Origin: Siniperca chuatsi
Taxonomy: Eukaryota; Chordata; Actinopteri; Centrarchiformes; Sinipercidae
Length of the DNA: 64,000 nt
Assembly: GCF_020085105.1 (NCBI RefSeq)
Contig: NC_058046.1
Coordinates: forward strand, 27,870,175 to 27,934,174
Direction: 5' to 3'
Shown here: piece by piece, positions 10,633-22,045 of the stretch
How the letters are laid out: each line of letters begins with the position of its first letter
Numbering within the stretch: position 1 is the first letter of the stretch
Notes under the pieces: model-generated
What the model saw: the letters and a program-made list of their open reading frames with translations, nothing else
The model's database searches: none
What the model was told of the DNA's origin: nothing
Translations under genes and position numbers: made by a program

Positions 10633-10742
10633 TGACAAAATATGACAAATAATGCATATTTTGTTAAACTGTCCTCATTGTATTGTAAGTCATTTTGGAC
10701 TAAAGCTTCTTCTAATAATTGTAATGTGATGTAATGATCATA

Positions 10743-11461
10743 TTCACTATATGACATAAAAATATGCGGACACCCCACTCCACATACTTTTTGTGTACTT
10801 TCCACTTCAGCTTCACCTTTAACTTTATTGTCCTCAAGAAGCAATTTTTCTTGCAGCCAGGTGAAACACTGAACACACAGAGACCTGAACATAAGTTACA
10901 TAAAACAAAATAAAATACATAAAACATATGTAAAATATATACTAAAACAAACCACGCAAGCTCACAAGCTTTGGCTCTGGGGCTGTTTTTCCATTTTTGG
11001 CTGGACTCCTTACTTCTGATGATGGGAAATCTTGTTGCAACAGCACAATTTAGATAACATAAAATATATTATTTTAATGTGTGTGCACTTCCAACTTTGT
11101 GGCAACAGTTTGGGGAAGGCCCTTTCCTGTTTCAACATGACCCCGTGCAGGTCCATAAAAACGTAGGTTTTCAGAGAGTTTGGTGTGAACGAACTTGATT
11201 GACCTGCACAGAGCCCTGGCCATCCAGCACCTTCGGGATGATTTGGCCAGGCCTTATTGCGCAACATCAGTGGCTGACCTCACTGATGTTTTTGTGGCTG
11301 AAATCCATTTAGCCAGGTTCCAAAATCTTGTGGAAAACATCCCGAGAAGAGTGGAGGCTGTTATAGCAGCAGATTAATGGCCATGGTTTGGACTGAAACG
11401 TTTAAGAATCACATATGGGTGTAGTGTTCAGGTGTCCACAAACCTTTGGCCATTTACTGTT
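10743..11461 (+). mobile_element. Tc1/mariner-like DNA transposon relic
   Basis: Terminal inverted repeats survive. The left end reads CACTATATGACATAAAA then TATGCGGACACC (10745-10774); the right end, complemented, reads CAGTAAATGGCCAAAGG then TTTGTGGACACC (11431-11459). Between them, only the end of a transposase gene is readable. At about 720 bases it is far shorter than a complete Tc1 element (1.3-1.7 kb), and the flanking TA duplications are no longer clear. Confidence 0.8.
11099..11377 (+). pseudogene. Tc1-like transposase, C-terminal remnant
   Basis: The frame ending at 11377 reads DLHRALAIQHLRDDLARP, then TSVADLTDVFVAEIHLARF and QNLVENIPRRVEAVIAAD. This aligns with the end of Tc1-family transposases in fish: a D-W-P-x-x-S-P-D-L-N-P-I-E-x-L-W-D region decayed to this form, then the conserved FQNLVESLPRRVEAVIAA tail. 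The catalytic DDE region is mostly lost or frameshifted, so it cannot be active. Confidence 0.75.
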
Positions 11462-11825
11462 TTGTATATGAAATCTTAATCTGCAAAGCAACAAGGGACT
11501 ATAGTTGTTGCAATGTTGTTGCTGTGTAAATTAGGGCTGCAACTAACATTATTATTATTATTTTAACTATCTGGCAATTGTTTTTACAATGAATCACTAA
11601 AAAAGAAAAACAATTATTTAACAATTAATTAATGCCAATTAATTTTGTTGATCTACTGATGGATTAATCAACTAATTGTTTCAGTCCTGGAATAAACTTA
11701 GATGAGTAAAAAGTACAATATTCCCCTCTGAATTGCAGTAGAGGAGATGTATAAAGTACTGGTACCTACTGAAGTACAGGACTTAAAAAGAGTAAATGTA
11801 CTTAGTTACTTTCCATCACTGGAGT
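11462..11825 (+). mobile_element. MITE fragment, right half, with a nested second MITE
   Basis: It continues the element interrupted at 10385 (ATCTTAATCTGCAAAGCAAC) and ends AATGTACTTAGTTACTTTCC then ATCACTG near 11821, the terminal word of the CAGTGGTGG/CCACCACTG family. Inside it, about 11532-11690, sits a copy of another family starting AGGGCTGCAACTAAC and ending TTAATCAACTAATTGTTTCA. The nesting gives the order of insertion. Confidence 0.55.
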
Positions 11826-12439
11826 TTGGTTAATTTTTTGCTCTTTTCTTAGATTTTATATCAGTCTGACCTCTTAACTCTCCTTAGAGTAATCTAAAGT
11901 TTTTGCTGCAATCGCACCTCAACACTAAACGTACATTCTTCTCCCTTCGGCTGCTTCCTGTGCTTCAATGAACTATCTCCTCCTCTGTTTCCAGCCATCA
12001 CTGATAATAACTCAGCTCTGTAGGAGGAATGTGGGGCTCTGGCGCTGTGGGTTTCCCTCTGTGTGTTTGTCCTCGCTGGCTTCTTCCCCGTGTTTGTTGC
12101 AGTTGGAAGCCTTGGGAAAGAAACAAACAATAGGATTCAGTCGGCTCGTAACACCAGATACCCAGGAAGTGGTGAATGGAGAGTAGATGTGGCATTAACG
12201 GGAGAGATACCCCTCCCCCCCCAATACACACACACATCCATGCAGTCACCCTGCACTGGTCAGCAGTAGTGGGGTCAGACACTGACCTCTGGCCTCTGAC
12301 CTTGTAATGGCAAGAGTGTCGAGTGTGAGTATCAGCACTAACATGGATAACACCACTGGCTATGACAACATATGAGAAACGTTTGTAAAGAATCAGTTTC
12401 TGTCACGCATGGATGAAATGGGTTCTCTCTTTAGGTTTT
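11826..12439. other. Intergenic sequence, no gene seen
   Basis: The stretch has several overlapping short open frames on both strands around 11900-12280, none like a known protein and none with convincing splice sites. I see no RNA gene or regulatory motif I would defend. Confidence 0.4.
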
Positions 12440-12905
12440 TAGCCATGCTAAGCTGCTCTAAGGATGGCAATATCTCAGCAACTAGCCACTATAGTATGTA
12501 TTTCTGTGAAATTTTGTACAAACATTCATGGTGCCGAGGATAAATCCTGATGATTTTGGTGATCGCCTGACTTTTCCTCAAGCACCACTATGAGGTTGAC
12601 ATTTGTGGTTCAGAGTGAAATGTTTCGACAACTGTTGAAGGGATTGTCATGAACTTTGGAACTTTGGTGATCCCCAACTTTATATCTAGCACCATCATCA
12701 GGTCAACAATTTAATTTGTCCAATACTTTGGTTTTGGACATTAGCCTGCATGCTAACCGGCTAAACTAACATGGTAAACATTATACCTGCTAAACGCCAT
12801 CATGTTAGCATTCTGACGTTAGCATTTAGCTCAAAGCATCGCTGTGTCTAAGCATACTGTAGTCTCACAGAGTGGCTGTAGACTCTTAGTCTTGTTTTCA
12901 AATAT
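12440..12905 (+). repeat. Dispersed repeat, GTAAACATTATA/TTTAGCTCAA family, copy 2
   Basis: The longest plus-strand copy: GGATGGCAATATCTCAGC at the start, AGCACCACTATGAGGTTGAC and CGACAACTGTTGAAGGGATT in the middle, and ACATGGTAAACATTATACC, GACGTTAGCATTTAGCTCAA and TGGCTGTAGACTCTTAGTC at the end. Its blocks appear complemented at 21490-22045. Confidence 0.65.
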
Positions 12906-14435
12906 CTAGTTGTATTTCAACAATGTATTTTAAAGTCATCTAAATTTGAAAAGATGAGTAAAGACACTCATGATGGACTATTTTCTGATGATTTTTGACT
13001 TTACTTTTGCAATGTTTATTGTTCTGTTCTGATGTTATCTTTCTATTACTGAACCTTATCACCTTTTGTCCAGGACTTGTCAATGTTCACTCTGCAATAC
13101 TCAAAGGAGGAGCTGAAGGAGTAGAGGGAACTCTTTATGACCTGGGAGTTTGCTTCGCTGGATTAACCTCTGGCCTTTGTCACATTATCCACTTAGCAAG
13201 TTGAGAAGGTAAACACGTAGAACACCAGTAGCTGAGTTCGCTTGCTGATAAAGTGTCTCTGCTTTAAAGACATTCCAGAGTGGAACCAGAATTGTTCTTT
13301 ATTTTTACATTAATACCGCATCTTTTCCACAATAGTGAGCTCAAATTAAGAGTTAAGTGTGTTTTAGTATCTTGATATCCCTTTTAAGAATATCAATAAC
13401 CACTGAAGTTGCGCTTTATTAATACCTTTAGATATAGTAGGCCTTTTACTGTGGTCAGGCTTTTCATTTATATGTGAAAAGCTCCGCCTTAACCAATAAA
13501 TCTACAGCAGATCTCTATGTCAAAGGTTGCTGATTCGACCTCAGGCAGTTGTGGTGTGAAGACGTTGATGACACCCCACAGTGACCTCTGACCTCTGTCC
13601 TTAGCCCAGGCCTTTTAATATAACCTCAGCAGATCAGCTCCATATGGTGTCTCAGAGAGGAGAGCCAGGTGGAGGCCACTTCAGAGTCATTTAATTATAA
13701 CTCTCCCTACGTCTGGATCAGTGGAACATACCAAACTTTATGAAGATGATGATGATCAAAGGAGATATTAACTTTACTGCAAATTATACAGTTCATGTGT
13801 AATATGGTTATAAAGTCTTTTCTTCCTTTGGAGCTTGGCTATGGTTTCAGAGTCACTTTCTTATCGTGTTAATGCAAAGTGTGGGAAGGAAGGTTTAAAT
13901 AGTGGCTTTTTTCATACTGCAATTGTTCAGTTTTATAACCTCGCTGACCACAGATACAGCTCAACCAGCTGAAGAGCAACAGTTTGTAGTCCGAGTCTGC
14001 GCCCATTAAAAACTTGTTATCCACTTTATCTCTGCCCTCTGATACTGAGAGATTATCAGTATCTGCAGAGCCTGTGGCGTGGGCCATGTTGTTGACACAG
14101 CTGCAGTCTGGGTGTAAACTAACAGGTTCAGGATGCACCTCGCTGCTGCCTGCCGGCCCAGAAGCTTCACGAAAACACAAAGACTGGAAAGAGTTTCTTC
14201 CACCCAATGTGTGAAACCAGTCTGAGAAGTGTTCTTTGACCTGAAAAGGAAAATGTCTTTATGAAGAGTAAAAATGACATTTTGATAGACCTGGAACAGT
14301 GTTCAGATGATTTGAAAAACAAGTTTTTACTATGTTGATAAATCATTGTATTTTCTCACACTTTCTTTGTAGGATAACACTAGTTCCACTGTTTATATTG
14401 TAGATATATAGTAAATATCTTAGTTTTCAACAGCA
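12906..14435. other. Intergenic sequence, no gene seen
   Basis: No exon or RNA gene is supported. One RBPJ-type word TGTGGGAA occurs at 13880-13887. The open stretch at 12995-13204 reads through without resemblance to a known domain. Confidence 0.4.
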
Positions 14436-14800
14436 CAGTGGTGGAAAGTGCTGTACTTTAGTATAAATATAAGATTATTGTACTTAAGTTGAAAATTTAC
14501 ATTTTTATTCTACTTCATACTTCTACTCCACTACAGTTCAGAGAGAAATGTTGTACTTTTTACTCCATTACATTTATCTACGCACTAAAAATCTCTCTGC
14601 AAAACTGAGCCAATGTGGGTCAATATAGCACTAACGCAACAGAGGGTTAACTTTACCCAGCACCCATTGGTTGAATACCTCTGTACTTTTACTTAACTAG
14701 GATTTTGAATGCATGACTTTTACTTGTATTTGAGTATTTTTACATTGTAGTATTGGTACTTTAACTTAAGTAAAGCCTCTGAGTACTTCTCCCACCACTG
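14436..14800. mobile_element. hAT-type MITE with target-site duplication
   Basis: It starts CAGTGGTGGAAAG and ends TACTTCTCCCACCACTG, imperfect terminal inverted repeats. It is flanked by CAACAGCA (14428-14435) and CAACAGCT (14801-14808), a 7-of-8 matching 8-bp target duplication. Eight-base duplications with CAG..CTG ends are characteristic of the hAT superfamily. It carries no coding capacity. The family recurs at 44632-45207 and 50065-50581. Confidence 0.75.
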
Positions 14801-15689
14801 CAACAGCTGATGCAACTACTGATGCATGCAAGAATTCAAGAGGGAAAGCAGCACGTTTGTCCCCGGTCAATTCAATACCTGTCGTTGCCAGAAGGGGGCA
14901 GTGGTGCTATTACTCTCACTTGTATCCCAGTTGACGTTGATCTAAAATGGGATTCTCCAATTCTATAGAGCACACTCCAGATCTCTTTTCACAAAGCCAA
15001 ACATCTGAAACAAAACCTGACAAAGAAGCCCAACTCTTCGACCCAACAGATCTGAGACGCTGCTGAGATCTTTCTCTCAGCTCTGGGGCCAATGGAAAAG
15101 CCCTAATAGTGTCAGTGACAGGGAAGCCCTACCCTGTGGGCAGATAGTGAGAGAGGAAGGCACTGTGGTGCAGAAACTACCCTTTGTCTAGTCCTTTACC
15201 TTGTCCTCAAACCGTGCTCAAAGATTCAGCTTTGTGTCAATGTGTTAATGTGCCCAGGGACAATGGTATCAGATGGGCGCTCCACAGTGACAAGCCTTCT
15301 GAGATCTATATATAACACATGTTTTTTTCCAGAGGAGTTTAGATTTTCTGTATTGTTGTTTGTAGGTCAGGGGCTGATGGGTAAGAGGACATCCTCTCTG
15401 TAAAGTGTTACAGGTGCTGCAGGGACGGGGGTTCCCCAAGGACCAATAGGGAAGAGCTCTCTCTGTCTGGTGCACAGTTTACATGCCTGAAATAGAAAAT
15501 CTGAGAGAGGATGCTTACTGACAATAGAGTGTATACAGTAAGGTGGTGCAGCAGCAAAAAATAGGTAATTGTCTGAAAACGGCTCCCTGATGTGCGGTGA
15601 TGCACAGTAGGGACATCTACTCTGTGTTGCAGGCAAACTTGGAGACATTTTGTAAACCTGCACACTATTGTCAAGTCTTTCTATGTTAA
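14801..15689. other. Intergenic sequence, no gene seen
   Basis: No recognised gene. The overlapping minus-strand open frames at 15269-15674 do not resemble known proteins and have no supporting splice or start context. Confidence 0.4.
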
Positions 15690-16290
15690 TTGTTACAAAT
15701 TACGATTAATGGATTGAACGATTAGTCGATTGGTAGAAAATGAATTGCCAACAATTTTCATAGTCATTTATTAATTTATCAAGCAGGTGACAATTTCAAC
15801 AAAGTAATTGCACACCATTGAGACTTATTGACAGTTGCATTGGTTTAGAAACTCTTGACTCGACTCATGAAGGTAAAAAAAGAACCCCCTCGCACTCTCA
15901 ATCACACTCTATTGAGAAGATTTTAATCTTCAGACCATGGTGAAATTTTATCTATCAGGAAATTTTACCTGATGAAGGTTTGAGGGCCAAGATGTCATCA
16001 ATAAAGTGAGTACAAGTCATGACGGTGTGCAGGATTCTTTGGGTCGTTCATTTACCAAGCAAGAATGACAAACTGGTACAAAAGTATGAATTCGCTCTTC
16101 TCTGTTTTATAGAATTTCAGAATGACTACCTTTGGGTTTGAGACTGTTTCTTGGACAAAACACACCTTGGGCTCTAGGAAATTATGATAGGCATTTTTCA
16201 TTGTTATTGTCTGATATTTTATGGAAAAAATGATTAAATAGTCAATAGATTAATTGATAATGAAAACACTGTAACTGTTATTTCCGGCCC
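15690..16290. mobile_element. MITE of the GCTGCAACTAAC family
   Basis: The left side has ACGATTAGTCGATTGGTAGA and the right side TAGATTAATTGATAATGA then CTGTTATTTCCGGCCCTC, a degraded form of the GTTAGTTGCAGCCCT end. The central part is longer and less alike than in the other copies (11532-11690, 19375-19610, 53105-53285, 58015-58300), so other sequence may be inserted within it. Confidence 0.5.
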
Positions 16291-16574
16291 TCTTTTAAAT
16301 CCTCATTCTGAAGGTGTTAGTTTGATTTGACAATTTCTCAGACAAATGTCTTTGTATCTGTTCTTTTCTACCTCATGTGACCATTTCAGGTCAGACTTAC
16401 TGATTCATAACTGTAAACATACAATCATGTTTTGGGGGAGATATTTTTTATCAGTTTTTAAAAAGGGAAAGAAGAAGGGAAACTTCTGCCAATGACCATC
16501 AATTGTCCAACTTGCTATTAAGTGGTTTCCTATCACTCAAATTTCAAGTAAAATTAATTTGTTGACATATAAAG

Positions 16575-16885
16575 CATATCCTCATTGTCTCCGCTCAAGG
16601 TCCACTCCCTTACTTGTTCTGGCTCTTTCAAAGGTATCACACAGTCTTCAGAAGCAGATGATGTATGCTCAGTTGTCATCTAGATGTTCAAACATTCCAT
16701 TACAGTGAGCACTTGTGCTTCTGGTCAGTGGTGGCTGAAAAGTAGAGCTTGACCGTTCGTTTTTGACCTGATGAAAACTGTGTGATGTGGTCAAATACTC
16801 CAGAAAAGTGAGTAAGTGGACCTTGAGTTGAAATTATTTTGCCAGCTGCTGTTTCCAAGGTCAAGAATGACCTGAGTCTTCAGAA
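16575..16885 (+). repeat. Dispersed family with a foldback copy, degraded
   Basis: It shares AAGGTCCACTCCCTTACTTG, TCACACAGTCTTCAGAAGCA and CTGCTGTTTCCAAGGTCAAG with the copies at 22835-23115, 46625-46870 and 47940-48262. It reads as a left arm, a middle and a right end, but the right arm is too decayed to pair well. Confidence 0.5.
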
Positions 16886-17429
16886 TAAACCTAAATTTAT
16901 AGTAATGGCGGAAATCCCTGATCTGTGTAAAAATAATCTCTCAGCTCAAGTCCTCGTCCTTTATTACTGTAAATAGCATGGAAATCAATCTATATGTTTC
17001 TGAATCTTGTTGCTAGAGAAACTAACAAACAAGTAAGGGGGAGTAATGGTCGGCCAAGAATCTGAGATTAAAGAGCAGAGTTGAGAATGTTGTATTTATT
17101 CCATTCGTAGCTGGGAATAGAAATATGTTCCCTAAAATACATCCATATCCTAGAAGGAGGACGCCTATCAGGACCTGGAAGTATCTGTTTTACAGTAACT
17201 AGCTTGGCATTTTTCATAGAGGATCTGAGGTCATTTCCTGTTTGTTATTCCTGATGCTATCATCCTGAATGGCCCAGCCGCTGTTTTTCAGCTGTCTAGG
17301 AAGTCATTTCTTAATTTGTTATGCCTCCATCACCTCCTCTCCTTTTTTTCTAATTCCCAAAGCAAACCCGGCACAAAGCAAGCAGGCACTTATCAGTCGG
17401 GGACTTTAAACATGTTTATTTACAGATCA
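16886..17429. other. Intergenic sequence, no gene seen
   Basis: I recognise nothing definite here. The segment is moderately complex and repeat-poor, and leads into the possible minus-strand exon that follows. Confidence 0.35.
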
Positions 17430-17584
17430 TCAGGGAGCTTGGGAAGAGGCCTCAAAGAAAGCTGCCTGCTGGTCTTCAAACCCAGAGATTTGGTCCTTCG
17501 GTGTGGCGTCAGAGGCCGTGCTCTTGTTGCCAAGTTTGATGGTGTCGACAGCCACTCGCAGGGCTTCAAAGAGTAATGTGACGG
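17430..17584 (-). other. Possible unrecognised terminal exon (or conserved non-coding block)
   Basis: On the minus strand, an acceptor-like CACATCTGCAG (17585-17595) is followed by a frame open for 50 codons to tandem TGA TGA (17427-17432). It contains FEALRVAVDTIKLGNKS and GFEDQQAAFFEASSQAP. Third-position GC is about 60 percent, above the local background, and AATAAA follows 9 bases beyond the stop codons (17415-17420). I do not recognise the protein, find no upstream exon, and such a short trailer would be odd. A repeat-free conserved element is an equally good explanation. Confidence 0.2.
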
Positions 17585-19374
17585 CTGCAGATGTGTGACT
17601 GCTCACAGGGTCCTAATCTGTTCAGAGGAGTGGGGATCCAATCCGGATCTTTTTCATCCAGCCGCACAGAGACAGGGCTTTTTCCAAGAGGCCTGCTGTA
17701 ATACAGTGCATTAGCGAGATAAAGGCCTCTCCTCACAGCTGTCTCATGCTGACAGACTCTTGGAAAAACTGTCTCAGGGTGGATCTGGGAGGATCCTTTC
17801 CTTCTCTACTGCTGTATCTCTTCCACAGGTTTCTTTCTTCGCAGCCTCACACTTCCTTTCAAACCCTTGAGCTTGGTCTTTATCTCTTTTATCATTGTTA
17901 TGATAAGGTCTACTCATGGTACTGGTTCATAACACTGTGCACTTCACTGCAAAGCCTCAGCCATTTTTCCAGTTTTTCTCAGGCACATGAATTACCAAAA
18001 CACTATAAAACCTCACTCCCTTAAAACATGCCAAACACCTTGAGCTAAAATATGGTGTTTTTTTATGTCAGCCAGAGATTCCTTATTTTGTCATTTAATT
18101 TAAAAAAAGTAAAACTAATAAATTAACTAGCGTTTAATGTGTAAATGGCTCTCCCCTTGGCTTCCCCCTAAAAAGCTGTTTCAACGTTCATATGGGCACC
18201 TGACTATTGTATATAGTACAAAAACTTAACCCCTTAAAACACCTTAATTTCAAAAGCTCTAATTAACACATTAAGTAGATTTTAAGAGGTCCATGACATT
18301 CCCTTTCATTTACACATTTATTTGAAATATATCATAAATCCCTTATTTATGAATTACAGATGTTATTAAGGTATATAACAGGTTCTCAAAAGACCAAAGC
18401 CATTGAAAGCATCTTCATTTTAAAAGCCTTTAATTAACAAATTAAATAGATTTTAAGGGTTATATGACTTCCTCCTTAATTTTTAATTTAAGTTTTAATT
18501 AATCAGGAAATTAATAGTATTTTAAGGTATAAACAAAAGGATTCAGTTCTGTAGTGAAAGATATTAGAAAAATGAAAATGAGTAAGACTGCTTGACACTT
18601 TTGCATGATCAATTTCTCAGAGACGAGGAGACAAAATCTCTTCTAATTGGACTTGTCATAAGGGTAATAGTTGCTCCTGTCCAACGAGAATCAGTGTTGG
18701 ATCTGTTGTGTTTGTATTTATAGAGTAAGGAAGGCAGAGAGATGGACTAGATTCTTCCCCTCCTCGGTAGACAGGCAGCAGACACGCCAGGACACCAGAC
18801 CAGGGAGTAAGGGAAGTAGATGAGACGAAGGGAGGGAGGCCGGGCCCCAGACGTCACATCTGCCACCGCTACTCCCCAGGGGCCTCCAGGGCATGGGAAC
18901 CTCGCTTGTCTCCACACAACCTCCCCCTCTCCATGCTCTGACCAGTCCCTCCACCGGCCTGGGACCTGCTCTGCCTGGCTGGGACCCCAGTTCTCCCACT
19001 CGTTTCCCTGACTATGTCACACTACTGCTGTTGCTTTTTATATTCTTTGTCTCTGTTCTTTCCTTTCTTTCTCACTTTTTCTATCTGTCTTTGTCTATAT
19101 GTACCTCCACCTTTACAAACCAAATCTTTGCATACATGTGAAAATAAGTCCAGTCGATAACTATTACAACAGCTTTGATCTGACTCTGTACTCCAGTGTG
19201 CTGGATTTAAAATGAAACAATGAGCTGTTACAAGTGCTGACTTTCAGATTTCATTTGAGGGTGTTTCCATTCACATGATGAACTGTCTAGGAATTGCAAC
19301 CCTTTCGCCAGGCTGCAAGTCCTACAGTTGTTTGGTAAAAAAAAATCAATTATAAAATAAATAAAAATCAAGTA
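17585..19374. other. Intergenic; AT-rich then GC-rich block
   Basis: Bases 18000-18720 are AT-rich with repeated TTAATTAACA-like words and no gene. Bases 18740-19010 are distinctly GC-rich (GGGCCCC, CCAGGGGCCTCCAGGGC) with open frames on both strands, as expected from composition alone. I see no splice-flanked exon. Confidence 0.35.
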
Positions 19375-19610
19375 GAGCTAGTCGATTAATCGATTAGTTG
19401 ATCTCCAGAAAGTTAAGTTTTTTAAGAAAAAATACCAGCTTCCAGTTTTTAAAAATGTGAACATTTGCTGGTTTTCTTAGTCTTTTGTGACAGTAAATAG
19501 AATCACTTCGATTTCCTGACATTTCGTTTAACGTAAACTATTAATCAAGAAAATAATCAGCAGATTAATTGATAATGAACATAATCGTTAGTTGCAACAC
19601 TGAACTCAGT
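19375..19610 (-). mobile_element. MITE of the GCTGCAACTAAC family
   Basis: It starts TAGTCGATTAATCGATTAGT and ends GATAATGAACATAATCG then TTAGTTGCAACACTG. The central TGTGACAGTAAATAGAATC block matches the complement of the internal part of other copies. Ends are imperfectly inverted, as in the other members. Confidence 0.6.
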
Positions 19611-19744
19611 GTCCACTTGCTTTAGTTTACATCCACATCTGATGTACTGAGCAGAAATCGTAGCCCTTCAGTCTCAAGGGTGAGCTCCATCCGCTGAGGA
19701 AGACTGTGAGATGCGGTTGAGAGCTCTGGGAAAAAAGGCTAGTA

Positions 19745-19930
19745 AGTTGAACTTGATTTGGGGTGCCCTACAGGTTTAAGATGTTGACCATGTGATCAAA
19801 ACGCCCCTGGTTCAAGCCCGACTATAGGGACCTTTGTTTTATTTCATTCCCTTTCTCTCCCCTCATTTCTTGTCATCTCTCTACTCTCGACTCTATCGAA
19901 CAAAGGCAGACAACGCCTCAAAGTGGACAT
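19745..19930 (+). mobile_element. tRNA-derived SINE
   Basis: The B box GGTTCAAGCCC (19809-19819) matches the Pol III consensus; the A-box half is degraded. The tail TTCATTCCCTTTCTCTCCCC, then TTTCTTGTCATCTCTCTACT, is the pyrimidine-rich body of the percomorph tRNA SINE group, also seen at 34018-34165. Confidence 0.6.
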
Positions 19931-21489
19931 TGAGTTAAGAGTTTCATTTTGTGTGTGAACACCTTAAAACACTCTGAGAACCAGCACTTGAAAAATCCAC
20001 TCAAATAACCCCACAGTCATTGAGTAGAGCCACTACTATGAAAAACAAATACTAGCATTAACTAAAACTACAACTAAAATCAATACTAATACTAATAGGA
20101 ACATTTTATCTCTATGAGACCTAGGCAGAACTCCTCACTGGGAGCTGCTGGTTGATTCTTCGTCAGGTCTACTCACTCTGTGGAAAGGCAGTCAGTGATG
20201 TTGTGCTCTTAAGAGGGTGAACTCACACCTACACGTCTGTTTCTTTGGTCCAAACCACAGTGGAAAAATTTGTTCTTGCATTTTTTTAAAGCAAAAGTTA
20301 CATCTTAAGCTGCTTGTTTTCTAGACAGAGTTTTGGTAAGCTGCCATCCTGGAGGGCAAAAGATTTAGGTGGAAGAGGAGAGTTAGAGTTAAAGTTCCTG
20401 TAACTTCTGCTATGCATTATTGACTTGTATGTGATCGTTCATGTAATATACAGTAGATTATCTGGTGTTCACACCAAGTAAAAACACATGTAGAATATAC
20501 AGTTGAACATAACCTGACTGCTGCGTCACTTTGTTCAGGGGTACCACAGAAATTCCACTTATCTTGAGCCCAAGTTTGCTCTTGCCTCTTAATTTATGTG
20601 TAACTGCTACTCTAGCTATCAGATGACACATATGAATATGTTTTTGAAGATTGTTTTCTATCTGTTGCTGTGTTACATTCGCACTATTAACGAACTGGAA
20701 AGTACTTTTTTACAGACTCATTTTTTATTCAAATGTCAAACTAAATGAAGAAATGCTCTCAACTTTTATACACCGCTACAAACATGCTTGGTGTGAACGT
20801 GCTCTAACACTCCTTCGCGGTTACACAGGGATTACACGCTTACACAAGATTTATATATATCAGTTGCAAACAAAATGGCTATTTGTGTCACATTGTTGCA
20901 TTTACATCCCAGTTTTGACAGTCAAGGTTACCATGCCACATTATCTCCTCTCCCTTCGCGTGTCTAAAGTAATGCAGCAGTTAAACCCCTGCCAGCTGTT
21001 AACAATGGCATGCTGTGTGTGTAAAGACCTCTGTGAAGGCTGTGTGTAAGCGTGTGCGCACATACATGTGCAGCAGCTGTTGGCAGCATGTACGTCTTCC
21101 AGCCAGCGGCCAAAACACAGCGGCCGGCTGCTCCCAAAGCTCATAGCAGCACAGCAGCCTTCACGCATTTACAGCCAACTGCTGCCATTCTTTTGTACCA
21201 TGTCAATATTATTACAACAATACACCCTCCAGACTTCACACTGGGGCCAGACATATCTCTAAATATAATTTGGGCTGAATTTGCTGAACATTTTCTACAT
21301 ACAATATTTTTAACCTGTCTTTTGTCTTTCAGAGTGGGCTCATTATGGAAAAGTTCATTGTGAAAAATGAAAAGAAGGAGGGCATATTTAAGTTTTAAGA
21401 AAGAATAAGTAGACATGATCAGCCTTCTGTACAATGTTTGAATCTGTGAATCAAATGCAACACAGAAATCACTGAAAACAAGACTAAGC
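19931..21489. other. Intergenic sequence, no gene seen
   Basis: The open frames between 20650 and 21430 overlap on both strands and resemble no known protein. No RNA gene is recognised. The part around 20990-21190 is somewhat GC-richer and repeat-poor. Confidence 0.4.
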
Positions 21490-22045
21490 GTCTCCAGCTA
21501 GCTTTATGAGGCTGTATTTAAGCAGAGTAGTGCTTTGAGCTAAATGCTAATGTTAGCATGCTAACATTCTCACAATGACAGTGCTAACATGCTGCTGATT
21601 AGCAGGTACAATTTTCACCATCTTAGTTTAGAGTGTCAGCGTGCTAACATTTGCTTATTAGCACCTAACACAAACCACAGCGGAGGAGGAGGGGAATGTC
21701 ATTGGATTTGCAGGAATCTTGTGCTGTTATCTGACAGACAGAAGCTTCACCAAAATTATTACAACTCATCCTGAGGGGAACATGAATGTCTGTACCAACC
21801 TTTGTGCCAATCCATCAAATAGTTGTCGAAGCATTTTACTCAAATGTGAACCTCATGGTGGTGCTAGAGAAGAAGTCAGGTGATCAACAAAGTCATTAGG
21901 ATTCATGAGAACCATTACTGTAGAAAATGTCATGTCAATCTGTCCATATTGACATATTTCAGTCTGGACCAAAGTGGTGGACCGACCATATGACCGACAT
22001 TGCCATCCCTTGAACCATGCTGCTAGCATGGCTAAAAATAGACAA
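21490..22045 (-). repeat. Dispersed repeat, GTAAACATTATA/TTTAGCTCAA family, inverted copy 3
   Basis: In plus-strand reading it has TTTGAGCTAAATGCTAATG, TTAGCATGCTAACATTC, AACCTCATGGTGGTGCTAGA and GACCGACATTGCCATCCC, the complement and reverse order of the copy at 12440-12905. It contains the 20-bp perfect palindrome AATGTTAGCATGCTAACATT at 21549-21568. Confidence 0.65.

Noticed and set aside
18718..19141. GC-rich frames, one with a hydrophobic stretch (VTLLLLLFIFFVSVLSF)
   Set aside because: The hydrophobic run is a translation of T-rich low-complexity DNA, and frames are open on both strands because of composition.
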